Shown: positions 1 through 9,747, numbered from the stretch's first letter. The stretch is DNA of 26,901 nt from Chara braunii (GCA_003427395.1 BFEA01000359.1:1156853-1183753), one strand, 5' to 3'. Notes: a model not told the origin generated them from the letters alone. Program-made: numbers and translations.

Positions 1-344
1 GAAGAAGGAGAGGAAGTTGGCATAGATGCAGATGAGGGGGGTGGGGAGGGAGGTGCACCGGTACGGGGCTCCAGCTGTGACACGCGGGCCGACAGGCATG
101 AAAAGTCGGTATGGAGGGCCTTGAATTTGACCTCTAATCTGGCTTCGAATCTGGCCTCGAATCTGGCCTCGAATCTGGCCTGCATGTTCTCGAGGAGAGC
201 CAGTAGGCGATCCGATTCGGCGGCTGGGCCCGAATTGGTGGCCATAGGGGTGGAAATGTGAGTCGAATCGGCCATGGTATCGTGAGCTAGTAGCGCAAAC
301 CCTTCACTGATGGAGGAAGAGGGGCTCATCGGCTCACTCTGCAT
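1..344 (-). CDS. N-terminal part of a gag-like protein of another retroelement, antisense, cut by the window edge
   Basis: On the minus strand an ATG at 344-342 opens a frame that runs without a stop to base 1 (114 codons). An in-frame TGA lies 12 nt upstream of this ATG, so the start is constrained; a second in-frame ATG is at 275-273. The protein starts MQSEPMSPSSS, has a Ser/Pro/Ala-rich stretch, then a charged helical segment with four near-identical ARFE-type tetrapeptides (residues about 55-71), then a Pro/Ser-rich tail. This layout (short disordered head, coiled-coil segment, Pro-rich linker) is common at the N terminus of Gag or Gag-Pol in plant LTR elements, but no capsid or zinc-knuckle domain is inside the window. 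The assignment is inference. If correct, the 5' region of this element should lie to the right, at 345-2363. Confidence 0.45.
   Translation of the reverse strand, partial: MQSEPMSPSSSISEGFALLAHDTMADSTHISTPMATNSGPAAESDRLLALLENMQARFEARFEARFEARLEVKFKALHTDFSCLSARVSQLEPRTGAPPSPPPSSASMPTSSPS
133..180. repeat. 12-bp tandem repeat, four copies
   Basis: Four head-to-tail copies of TCGAATCTGGCC (the first with two changes) at 133-144, 145-156, 157-168 and 169-180. The period is a multiple of three, so in the antisense frame it encodes a repeated four-residue ARFE-like unit in the predicted coiled coil without breaking the frame. Confidence 0.85.
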
Positions 345-1440
345 GGAGTCAACAAATCAAGAAGATGAAGATGATGTCGAGGGAGGACCGTGATGAGAGG
401 GACGATCTGTGGCCGCGGTCGGTGCGTAAAAGCGAGCGAGTCGATTGGGGGCACGAGCGTCTTGAGCGCGATTTTGGAGTGCGCGTTGTTGGATGTAACG
501 GGGAGCCAGGGTGGCACACTGAAAGGGGAGTAAGGGACTGTGAGAGGAAGGCGAGTAGAAATGAGGTCAAACGAACTTCCAAAATTAAATTAAGAAAATT
601 TAAATTTAGAGTGAGGGAGAAGGAGTCAAAATTTCCAATTCAGGCGAGGAAATGAGGGGAGATTTTCAAGGGATAGCGTGGGTATAGACAAAAGCATGCA
701 TAAGTCAGTCACGAGGTCAAATAAAATTTTGAAATTGTTTGGGCGTAAATTCGGAATTTTTAAGGAAATTGAAGCAAAATTCAACAAATTTCAAAAATAT
801 TCGTAAAAATTTCCAAAAGTTCAGGGGGATGATGGAAGAGGCATATATGAGTTGACAGGAAAATTTTGAAGTAAAATAAAAAATTCCTTGTCGTATTTCC
901 AGAATTAAAAGAATTTTTAAAATTAAAGGGAATTTGAAAGAAAAGTAGAAAGCTAATTCCTAAATTAAGAATTTACGATGAAATTTCATAAAGAATTAGT
1001 GATAGCCACGGAAAGTAGGTTGAGAGAAATTCCAGGATTATGTAGATCAAGTCAACAAAATTTCTCGACTTGTTACAAGATTAAGATGAATTTCAAAGAA
1101 ATTTCAAAAGAATTTAAAAAAGAATTTCAGAAACAATAGAAGAATTTCGGAATTTTACGGGGGATGGAAAATAAAAGAAAATCCAACATCAAAAGAATTG
1201 AATTGAGTAAATTCCAAAATTTATTTCATGAATTTCTGAAATGAAATTGTATTTTAAAATTAAATAACGAAAAGAATCAAGAAACTACAGAAATTTGCGT
1301 AACTTTAGAACAAGACTACCGAAATTAATTTCGATCACAGCATTGGGAGAAAAGAAGATGAAGATTAATCCTCTTGAATTAGATTGAAATTCTGAACGAC
1401 AGAATGGCCGGCATTGTTAGGCAAGCACAAAGAGGGAAGA
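345..1440. other. noncoding flank, mostly AT-rich and purine-rich
   Basis: No convincing gene. From about 570 to 1420 the plus strand is very A-rich, with constantly recurring AATTTC, AAATTT and GAATTT words but no clear fixed period. Short open frames here are not protein-like. If the antisense gene at the left edge is a gag, this stretch would be its 5' untranslated or LTR sequence. I could not find LTR ends or a primer binding site in it. Confidence 0.5.
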
Positions 1441-1600
1441 TACGTGTTACACATAGTAGAATTTTTGGATGATGTGACCAATTAGGTGGGAGGGTGGAGA
1501 AGAGAAGGGGGGTTGGAGAGGAGCTAAAAGAAGAGGAAAAAGATGAGATCTTTGAGAGAGAGCGGCGAGAGGAAGGGATGGGATTAGTAAGAGGGAGATA

Positions 1601-1720
1601 GATTGACGATACCGCGCTCCCGGTCGGCCGGGAGCAATCAAGGTCCTTCCTCCGAGTCGAGGAAGGTCTTCAATCAACCCCTAAAGGGTCTTCTCGATCG
1701 TTCCCCCGGTGAACGACGAG
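1601..1720. repeat. cluster of three perfect hairpins with an enclosing stem
   Basis: GCTCCCGG/CCGGGAGC (1616-1623 with 1628-1635, 4-nt loop), CCTTCCTC/GAGGAAGG (1645-1652 with 1659-1666, 6-nt loop) and CGTTC/GAACG (1699-1703 with 1711-1715), the last extended by CTCG/CGAG. GATTGA (1601-1606) can pair with TCAATC (1670-1675), enclosing the first two hairpins as a three-way junction. Function unknown. Confidence 0.6.
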
Positions 1721-1787
1721 GTCGCCGGATCGAATGCGCGCAATGAAGGTGAGAGGCCGTGGCAATGATGATGTCGACAATGGCGGC

Positions 1788-1815
1788 GATGATGATGATG
1801 ATGATGATGATGATG
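1788..1815. repeat. GAT microsatellite
   Basis: About nine tandem GAT triplets, followed by an imperfect extension. Simple repeat in noncoding flank. Confidence 0.9.
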
Positions 1816-1950
1816 GTGATTGCCCGTGAAGATGGCGGTAACCAGCAGCGTCGCTGTGAACGCTTGATTGCCACAAGCCAGTTATCCCTGACATCTCTAG
1901 CTTGAAGTCCTGAAACGCTTGAGGGTCGATAGGCCACACTCTCACAACTT

Positions 1951-1970
1951 GTTTTTTTTTTTTTTCTTTT
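1951..1970. repeat. T-rich run
   Basis: A run of T followed by CTTTTC. It could be an A-tail of a minus-strand retroposon, but no target duplication is visible. Confidence 0.5.
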
Positions 1971-1974
1971 CAAA

Positions 1975-2363
1975 AAGGGTTGTGGAGGTGTTGGCGGTTA
2001 TGACCCAGGGAGGTCTTGGGAGGATGTCCGAAAGAGGGCTTTCCTCGTTGGGATCAGCCCCACTGGCGGTGCAGCGGGCCCACCCACTACCTAGTGATCA
2101 CTCAAGGAAGGAACACACAATCCTCGCAACCCACCCGGGAGTATCAGCCCAGACCTGCGCTACCAGGCCGCTAGTGGCAGGGGTCACCCTCCCATACTCA
2201 GGGCTTCACCTCCTTGTGGCTCCACTTTCGGGAGGCATTCCGCACCACGGTCACAATGGTGCCGCAAGGACGCGCCAGCTCCTGCTAGGGGAGGGGTGAC
2301 CCCCTCACCCCTCCCGGAGCCACTTCCCCCCCATTGCCTCGACAACCCCAAGGGGAGGCACAC
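1975..2363. other. GC-rich noncoding flank directly left of the element
   Basis: No gene is recognised. It contains a perfect 11-bp hairpin at 2289-2315 (GGGAGGGGTGA/TCACCCCTCCC with a CCCCC loop). The five bases before the LTR are CACAC (2359-2363). Open frames across it have no domain-like composition. Confidence 0.5.
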
Positions 2364-2978
2364 TGTCGGCGCGAATACCCTTACAAGGGTATCCGCCCTG
2401 GTTTTTGCAGATGACAGGGGACAATGAGTTTGGTCGAAATAAGCCGTGCGAGGCATGATCGCGTCCGAGACCCGCCTTGGTTAAGTTAGGAGGGTATGTG
2501 GACGCGCAACTTTCAGGCTCGCGTGTGATTTTTTTAATTGAGTGAGAGGCCGGTCTAGTCGTCCGACTTGGACCGTGCTGCGGTTTGATTAAGGGATAAA
2601 AGGCTCATTTTGGGTTGGCGCGCGGGGTGGCCACGGTGGGATCCAAGTAGGCGGGCGTCGGCAACGGGTGTTGGCGCGCCGGTTGCAGGTAGGAAAAGAG
2701 GACCTGGGCTGTTCTTTCCGGGCCAAGGCGGCACGCGACACTGTTTCATATTGGAAGTTCGCGTCCAATTGAACCTGGCTTGGGCTTAGCCCTATAGGCT
2801 ACGGCGGTGGACTAGACTTGGGGATCGAGGCCAGCATGCGGCAACGAAGGAGCAGCGGAGCGCTGGAGAGAACTGAGGGGTTGAGGGCCTGACGGGCTAT
2901 CCCCCTCGGTTTTGCTGGTAAGCATGACCCACAGGGCTGGCGGGGTGACGACCGATACCCATTTCCCGTTAGCGGCCC

Positions 2979-2985
2979 TTATATA
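2979..2985 (+). promoter_or_regulatory. TATA-like site, distal
   Basis: TTATATA followed by a pyrimidine-rich stretch, identical in the right LTR at 22706-22712. It could be an upstream promoter. The site at 5733 has a better-placed polyadenylation signal behind it. Confidence 0.3.
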
Positions 2986-5732
2986 CCCACTTTTTTCTAT
3001 CTTCCCTTATTTTTAGTTCTATCTAACGGACCCGTTCCGCTGGGGCGTGGCACCACGACTGCTGATAGGACCCCGAGGACGCGGGTCAGTGGGTACACCA
3101 TGGAGCTGTTGAAGGTACGGGTCGTGCTCGAACCCAGGTGGTGGCAATTGGTGAGTAAGGGCAAAAGTGGTCGAACCTGCCTGAGGTTGTCCTAGAGGGC
3201 CGCGGGGTACCGACGCAGACAAGCCCTTGGGGAACCGGGAGGAAGATATCGGGGCGGTATAGGGGAGGCGCCACGGGGTGGAACACGACGCTCTGGGTTG
3301 CACGGGCCGCTCAGATTATGGAGGGCCAAGCGGTACGGCCACGGTGAAGGTCCTTCGGGACCTGGTCGAGGGCCCCGCCAGGTTCAGGCGAGGACAGCGG
3401 AATTGCCCGGCCGGCACAGCGCGGTTGTGGGCGAGGCGACAGTAAGAAGCAGGACGGTGTCGGAGATACGATAGTACGGAGCGGGAGAGCGGTATAAGTG
3501 GGAGGCTCCGTCGGGGCAACGGAGAGTTTTTTTTTTGCATGTTGGAAAGTTTGACAGCCGGGGCAGTCGGGAAAGTGGGCGGCTGCGCTAAGTGTTACCG
3601 GAGAGAAGGAGACCGGGGTGACGTCAGCGAGGAAGGTGTCCGGAGAAAGGAAGGAACCCGGACGGGTTCTGCGTTGAGGTACACCCGGGGATGGAGAAGG
3701 AAGGTAAGAGAGTACGGGGGCGTTAAGGCAGCGGGGCGGCGGGCACAGTAAGGAAGATGTGGGATGAACCCGGTGCGGTTTTGTACCGGGTACATTCGAT
3801 AAAGGGGATGCCAGCGCTGGTCGGGGCGGTCACGCAGCGGACTACGGGCGATGAGTCGGGTTGGAGTAGAGTGAGCGCGGACGAATGAATTAGGGCGGAG
3901 TCCGGGGCCAGGTACTTGCGGAGTAAGGAGCGGCAGCGGAAGCCCGTACGGGGTGAGATCGGCGCCAGGTGTGTGAGTATGAGAGAGAGAGGGGGTGAGA
4001 AGAGGTAGAAGGCGCTGTGGGAGCGGGGTGCCGAAGGGAGCCGAGGGAGCAGGAGAACTACGAGGTGCGGACAACGGGTAACGAGCGCCCGACAGTGGGT
4101 CGGTGAGGCGCAGACGGGAACGAAAGAGGAGGGAGAAGTGGAAACGAAGGGATGAACCTGGCGTGATTCGGAGCCAAGTACGTGCAGCAGGAGACATGGC
4201 GGGAGCTGGCCGTAGCAGGGCAGAAATTTGAGAAATCGCCTGTTTCTTGGTGTGATCAGGCGGGGGTAGATGATAGCCGGAGTTTTTAGGAGAGGGCGAC
4301 GTCGAATATGAGGTCAGTTTAGTAGGAGAGTTAGTGGGAAGGAAGGTCAGTGGAAAGGTCGATGCGCCGGGCTATGGCAGGTGGCAGGCGTGGTGAACAA
4401 AAAAGGGGTTGACTCCCCCGTTGCTTGATGAAAACGGGCGGAGGAAGTTGCAAAATGGAGTTTTTTTTTTTTTTGGCATGGCAAAACCGCTGACAGTGTT
4501 AGTTTGGGTAGGGAGTTAGTATAATAGGGGGTTAGTAGGATAGAGCGTGCGTGGTGGCGTCGGGAGTGCAGCGTTGAAGGGGAAGAGGCACTCACCTGAC
4601 CGATAGAGAAAGCCAGGTACGTCGAAACGGAGGATGCACGGATTAGATATCTGGGGTGCCTAGGATGGGTGGCGAATGTCTGTCGGAGTGATTGCCGAAC
4701 ACAGTGGATGGTGGGGAGCCAACAGTGTGTGGGGGTTCGTTCGATCTTGCTCACCGTATCACTGGTGGCAGCGGGGGAGGGGGCAGCTATGGGATCAAAG
4801 ACTTACCTGCTGTACCGGAGTAAGGCCTGTAGTGATGGCGGAGTAGCGGGCGCAGCGACTGGAGTGTACACCGAGAGAGAGAGGGCGTACCTGGTCGTTT
4901 TTGCAGTTGGAGGCGGGGTTGATGCGGGGGTTTTCGAGGGTGGCTTGTGATAAGTGTTCCCTACTCGCACTGCGGATCGTGCTTTCGACTTCGGTGGTGC
5001 CGCAGTTGGGGGGTGTTGCTAAACCATCCGGTAACCATCGGGGGCGGCTACCGCGGACTGTGGCAGTTGCTCCGGGCCCCCGTTGCGCATAGCTGGCAGG
5101 ATTGCTGGGAACTGTGTCCGTTGCCGGCCACACAGGCCGCTGCTCCTGGCGACTACGAGCTGTTGCGGCGGACTGTGCGCAACTGCTGCTGCATGACGAT
5201 ACGCAACTGCGGCTGTTGATCGATCGCGGGCCGTGATCCACTGTTGGAGGCTGCATGTGGCTGGTGGATGCTGGTTGACTTCGGAGTGCTACTGCAGACC
5301 GCGGTGGTTGTTGCCGGCTGTTGCAACCAGCGGTGCCACAGGGGAAGTGATTGAGCCTGGCAACAGAGGTTAGTGCTGCAGCCTGGGTGGTCGACAGGAA
5401 GGGAAAGTTGGCGGGTCGACTGAAGAATTGACCGAGCGGTTACAACCTGGCCGCCATTGCGGGGCCCTCAGGCGACAGAAGATTGGAAGGCCCTCTCCTG
5501 CCAGTCTGAGAGCACCCTCCTTGGATCTGAGAGTCTGAAAATCTTATCCTTCTGCCCTTCTTATTCTAAATCTGGTCTGTTGGCTCTGAGATGAAGGCGG
5601 CAGGCGGGATTGCAACCCGTCATCCGCGCCAAGGCCTCTGTGGGAGGTTCGCCCCACCGATTGCGGGAGCTCTACCGGAGCCTAGGCGAGGCTCTGGAAG
5701 GAGGGAATTGAAAGGTAGCCATTTGCTTTCCC

Positions 5733-5740
5733 TTTATATA
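5733..5740 (+). promoter_or_regulatory. candidate LTR promoter TATA box
   Basis: TTTATATA, conserved in the right LTR at 25462-25469. An AATAAA lies 111 nt downstream, which fits a compact R region starting near 5765. Chosen as the likelier genomic-RNA promoter; inference only. Confidence 0.45.
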
Positions 5741-5843
5741 CCCTGGTATAACCCCTATTTGTACGTCCTGTTATGTTGACTGAGTATACTGTATGCACCC
5801 CTATTTTGACTTTGGTTTGGCTGACAGGACACAAGTCAGACTA

Positions 5844-5849
5844 AATAAA
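5844..5849 (+). terminator. candidate polyadenylation signal
   Basis: AATAAA followed within 20 nt by a GT-rich stretch (TGTGTGTG, then TGTTGTTG). The matching site in the right LTR reads AATGAA (25573-25578), so the copy that would be used for 3' end formation is mutated. Another AATAAA lies at about 6546. Confidence 0.45.
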
Positions 5850-5977
5850 GGAATGTGTGTGCAATCGCAGTTTCAGTGTTGTTGATTGCCTGAAGGCAGA
5901 TTGTGAACACAAGGGATTGCATTTGGGGGAAGGGTGGGTAAAAGGTGGTTTTGCTTGAGCCTGACTGGGTCCTATGG

Positions 5978-6823
5978 GGTCAGACCAGTTCCATAAGATT
6001 GGATGGCCTGACCGCTGTGGTTATTTTTGAATTGCATGGAGAGTCAGACCAGTTCCATAAGATTGGACGGTCTGATTGCTATGAATTGTGGGGGTTTGAC
6101 TGTGATTGACTTTTCAGGGGTCAAACCTGTACCATAAAATTTGAGGGTTTGATTGCCAAGATTGGAGGGTTTGGTTCCCATGTTTGATTGGGGTTTGTTC
6201 TGTTTCTTTTGTTTCTGATCGAGGAGGTCTGAGCAAGTCCATAAGATTGGACGGCTCAGCCCCCCTCTTGGTTTATTCTAAGGGGACAATCCTTGCTGAG
6301 GGCAGGGCATGTCCATTAGATTGGACGGCCTTGGACTCATGCTGTACACAGTTGGGTCAGAGAGAAACGAACCTGGCAGAGGACCATACCAGTTCCATAA
6401 GATTGGACGGTCTGGCCCAAAGGCTCGCACATGTTGGAACCCAAAAGGTTAAATTTTGGCTATATTTTATACTATCCTATTTATGAACAGGCTAGTCAGG
6501 CATGGGTTCCATAAGATTGGACGGCTTGGTTATAGCTTATTATGAAATAAAGAGAGTATAACTAAGAGTATAATTGAAGGTAACCCTGGGCAGATCGGAC
6601 CTTGTTCTAAGATGACGGTTGAGTCCTATGCCCAACTTTTGAACACCAAGCCCAAAGAGGTATATATAATTTGGATATTAGACAGTTCAGGGCGGCTGAG
6701 CCTTGTTCTAAGATCAACGGCTTAGTCATATGCCCAAAAGAAAGAGAGAAGTAGTTGTGCAACCTGTTCGTGTATACTCAATGGCTGAGTCAGACAGGTT
6801 CCATAAGATTGGACGGCTTGACT
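5978..6823 (+). repeat. array of about ten paralogous RNA hairpins with TAAGAT loops (5' LTR)
   Basis: Conserved core is TTCCATAAGATTGGACGG or close variants. Hairpins lie at about 5978-6013, 6042-6077, 6121-6152, 6229-6259, 6304-6332, 6384-6415, 6497-6528, 6588-6633, 6690-6735 and 6788-6823. Outer arms differ yet still pair: TCAGACC/GGTCTGA, CTGAGC/GCTCAG, TCAAACC/GGTTTGA, GGCTGAGCC/GGCTTAGTC. The inner stem also switches, TCCA/TGGA in most and GTTC/GAAC type in the 6588 and 6690 units, while the hexaloop stays TAAGAT (TTAGAT in one, TAAAAT in another). Wobble pairs fall mainly as G.T on the plus strand, which suggests the plus-strand RNA folds. Placed in U5, it would be part of the genomic RNA leader. 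Confidence 0.8.
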
Positions 6824-7116
6824 TTATGCCCTATGTAAGTTGGGTACAAGGGAATAAAGTATCGACAGATTACGAACTATTGTTTGCAAAGTTTGACTTG
6901 GGATGGCGAGAGTACTTACCTTTGTGATTTGGCCTTGCATGTGACTGAGTGAGGCTACTACTTGGTCTGAGTTTTAGTTTGGTAGGTAGTTGCTTTAGTG
7001 GCTCGCCACGTGCTAGAGCGATAGGAGTTAGGTCAATTCCTGCATTTTTTAGACTAAGTTTTTTTACTTAGATCGATTCTTGCATTTTCTGGGATCTTTT
7101 ATTGTACTTGGCTTTG

Positions 7117-7445
7117 TATAAATTCTGCTAAGTTACTTTCTCTACGGAAAGCGTTGCCGAAATTTCTGCAAATCCAATGAGTTAGTCAAATTTTGACTTT
7201 TCAAAGTTCAACTTGTCTAAAGTTTATATATGACTTAGTAAAAATCAGAAAAGTCTTTTTTTCTAAAGGGAGTGCTGCCCAAATTTTTGCTAATTTTGGG
7301 AGTTGGACAAAATTGGACTTTGGAAAGTCAAAGATTATTTCTGTTTCCATACTCGGGCCAATATAAATTCTGAAAAGTCACTTTTCCTACGGGAAGCGCT
7401 GTCAAAATTTTTTGGATTTAGAAGAGTTAGATTATATTTTGATAG
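7117..7445 (+). repeat. diverged tandem triplication of about 120-125 bp
   Basis: Three units with shared words in the same order: TATAAATTCTG-like start, AAGTCACTTTT, then GGAAGCGCTGCC-like (anchors at 7151, 7272 and 7396), then AAATTTTTG, a GAGTTAG-like word, and AATTTTGACTTT. The copies have diverged by substitutions and small indels. Confidence 0.6.
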
Positions 7446-8037
7446 GTGGCGATTCTGACAATCCACCGTGAATAGGGGAGATTCTGTCGTTAGTCTACCT
7501 TTGCTTTGGGCACTGGCTTAGAGGTAGACTTAGACCTGGTTGACGGATAGTCTTGAGTGAGAATGTGTTTTGGAGTTCTTTTCTGCATGGACTTAAAGGG
7601 TAGTCTGGGGATTGGTCTGTCTTGTGTTACAGGTCCACTTGACCGTTTGATTCAGGACTTGGACTAGATTCAGTTTGATCCTACGATGATCATTTTCTGT
7701 TATCACTGATAACAGGTCGGTTGTCGATTCTTCGGCTCACGACTCAACTCCTACTCGCTGCCCATACTCAACCTAAAAGGCTTTAGCCCTAGTGATCTTT
7801 TTGTTTGTTTAGGGTTTTACCCAGACTTTTATTGAATGGCCGTTTAACAAAGGTACTGAGTATTTAATTGAGGATGGCTAGGTGGAGGTTGGGGTTTGCA
7901 TGGCTAAAGCGAGGGGTATGAGTATAGGAACTGGCTGGAGTTGACTCCGCGTAGCGTGTAGACTCTTGTTTGACTTTTGATGTGATTGCATGTATGTTCA
8001 AAGACTTGGGGTTTTGGTTGGGTTGCCTTGCGGTCGC

Positions 8038-8049
8038 ATATATATATAT
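8038..8049. repeat. TA microsatellite
   Basis: Short TA dinucleotide run. Confidence 0.8.
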
Positions 8050-8111
8050 GTCTAGGAGGAGACGCACTATGACTGTGAGAAGTGATCGTCACATAATTAT
8101 TCCCCTTGTGC

Positions 8112-8133
8112 ATATATATATATATATATATAT
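8112..8133. repeat. TA microsatellite
   Basis: About eleven TA dinucleotides. Confidence 0.9.
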
Positions 8134-8208
8134 CGTCACAAATAGAACTGCCCGGTAAACCGTAGGCAGAGAGAGAGAAGAGGACAACAAACGAGGGGCT
8201 GTGACAAA

Positions 8209-8211
<3 letters not shown>

Positions 8212-8239
<28 letters not shown>
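8212..8239. repeat. TA microsatellite
   Basis: About fourteen TA dinucleotides, the longest of three in this 200-bp stretch. Confidence 0.9.
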
Positions 8240-8504
8240 CGTGCCAGTGCATGTGTACCTACGTGTGGAGCCAACGTGGCCTGAAGTGCCCACGTACTAA
8301 GGGTCAGTCGAAGGTTGGGGTGAATAAAAAGGGGGGGATATCCCTCGCCAAATCCTTGTTTTCTTTCCTTGTTGCGATTCATCTTGATGGAACGATAAAG
8401 TTTCGGGCGGAAGTGTCAGCGTGTTGCTGGTGATGCGTCAGACAACTCACCACCGCTCCAAACTCCCTCCTGCCCTAGGGGCCGTCTTGCCCCGCACCCG
8501 TTGG

Positions 8505-9420
8505 GACACCTCAGGGTGCAGAAGACGGAAAGGCCCTCAGGCCGGTTTTGTACGTGCTAAAGGGTTACCCCCATTGGCTCGCGCTTCAGCCTACGCCTGA
8601 GCGTTGAAAGATGACCCTTTGGCTCATAGTAGGTCATTTGGGTGTGGGCACTACACAATGCGCCGTCATCGCGGTTACTCGCGTAGAACTGCATAGCGAG
8701 ATAGGATGTGTAAGTCCAGCGCCCTCGCGATCTTATACTAAGTTCGCGCGCGACACTCGTCGTATCCTGCACTAAAAGAGTTATGGGTTAGGCGGCGAGA
8801 TCACGAGCGCGACACGACCAACAAACTTGGGGTCTTGGTAACGTGAAGCGGCACGTGGGCGGAGGACTAGCTCCGGTCAGTTTTTGGGGGTCCGTGTACG
8901 GGCCTCATTATCCCGGATGTCGGGTAGCCTATGGATAGGATACCGGACCTCCTCCGCTCGCGCGTCGCTTAGGCTTATCCACCCCCCTTTCCATTTTAGA
9001 GAGTCATCAACTAATGGGGGTTGGAGTGAGTCTCCTTTTTGCGTTTTCATGGTTGGACGTTATAGTCCGTGGCGGCCGTCAAAGTCAAACCCCTTGATGT
9101 TTCGACCGCCACGACAACTTAAGGCTGTCTACTCAACTCCTCTGCACAGGGTGCAGAAGAGGGTGTGGTCTCCAACCGCGCACGGTGGTTGTCCAGCGTC
9201 GAGAGATTAACCTTTAAGGTGTGTGTCAGCCGACACTTGAGAGTCGAATGCGATGCTCGAAATTAACGAGGGCCGCTTGATTATGGGCACGACATAGTAC
9301 GTCATCACTACGACTGCTTGCGTACGTTTGCATTGCGAGTCGCGTGCGACGCCCATCCGATTTCCTCATTGGAAAGTTATGGGTTGGCTACCGAGGGACT
9401 AAGAGCGTTGTCGCGTTGTT
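8505..9420 (+). repeat. diverged internal duplication, copies about 630 bp apart
   Basis: Landmarks recur in the same order: AGGGTGCAGAAG (8513 and 9147), GGGCAC followed by an ACA-rich word (8647 and 9284), GCATAGCGAG versus GCATTGCGAG (about 8691 and 9331), and AGTTATGGGTT (8780 and 9377). Offsets are about 634, 637, 640 and 597. Between landmarks the copies are poorly matched. No product is recognised. Confidence 0.45.
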
Positions 9421-9737
9421 TGTTTTGTGTCGTTTGTGCAATGTGTGCGTGCGAGTGTGTTTTGTTTTTGTGTTCGTAGAGTGGTGTGTGCGTGGTGTGT
9501 GGGATGCGTCCTAGTCGACCGGTGTCGAGCCACACTTGGGACTTCAGCCTCCCCAAGATGTCGGCCCGCGTGCGGGCCTGATAGGCGTATTACCGCGCGT
9601 ACCCCCTATGCTACGACGGACGAGAAACGCCCTCGGCTGGTCCACCTCTACGATTGCAACCGAGTAGCTTTCGTACTGTGGACTGGTAGCTCGGCGGGGA
9701 TACGCCCACCGAAGGGAGGTGAGAGCTCCCGTAAGGT

Positions 9738-9747
9738 GGAGGTAAGT
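9738..9747 (+). promoter_or_regulatory. candidate major splice donor
   Basis: GGAG|GTAAGT with the junction at 9741/9742, a full consensus 5' splice site. It lies in the leader upstream of gag, where retroviruses keep their major donor. Pairing with acceptors at 10314 or 17037 would give introns of 573 nt or about 7.3 kb. Confidence 0.45.

Larger units (their letters stand above)
2364..7008 (+). repeat. 5' LTR (about 4,645 bp)
   Basis: Matches 22078-26716 end to end. It starts TGTCGGCGCG and ends CTCGCCA; the right copy ends CTCGACA, giving a perfect TGTCG/CGACA terminal inverted repeat there. Likely division (inferred): U3 2364 to about 5765, a short R of about 100 bp around the TATA at 5733 and AATAAA at 5844, and U5 to 7008 holding a hairpin array. 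Differences from the right LTR include about 33 bp extra near 2710-2750, about 36 bp missing near 2620, and a 22-bp extra stretch near 6140-6165. The interval 2814-4046 is identical to the right copy, while sampled stretches elsewhere differ by about 4%. No gene inside it is convincing. Confidence 0.93.

Noticed and set aside
2110-2180. Minus-strand A-box-like and B-box-like words (TGGTAGCGCAGG and GGTTGCGAGG) suggesting a tRNA-derived SINE
   Set aside because: The B box is a poor match, no target duplication or consistent tail was found, and the tRNA fold does not close.
1919-2299. 126-codon plus-strand frame in the left flank
   Set aside because: It starts next to a T-run, has no domain-like composition, and overlaps open frames on the other strand.
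2338-2350. CCTCGACAACCCC in the left flank, the inverse of GGGTTGTCGAG in the right flank, as a possible transposon end
   Set aside because: The match is only about 12 bases and does not extend into the GC-rich subterminal sequence seen on the right; chance is likely.
3595-4197. 200-codon minus-strand open frame in the LTR, present as 201 codons at 23322-23927 with a 3-bp in-frame indel
   Set aside because: The plus strand is strongly purine-rich here, so stops are rare on the minus strand. The protein is low-complexity Pro/Ser/Arg-rich, and most of the interval is simply identical between LTRs, so frame retention is not evidence of selection.
5591-6927. Short plus-strand frames in the LTR (62, 100 and 65 codons)
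   Set aside because: They run through the hairpin array and have no protein-like features; not conserved as frames between the two LTRs.
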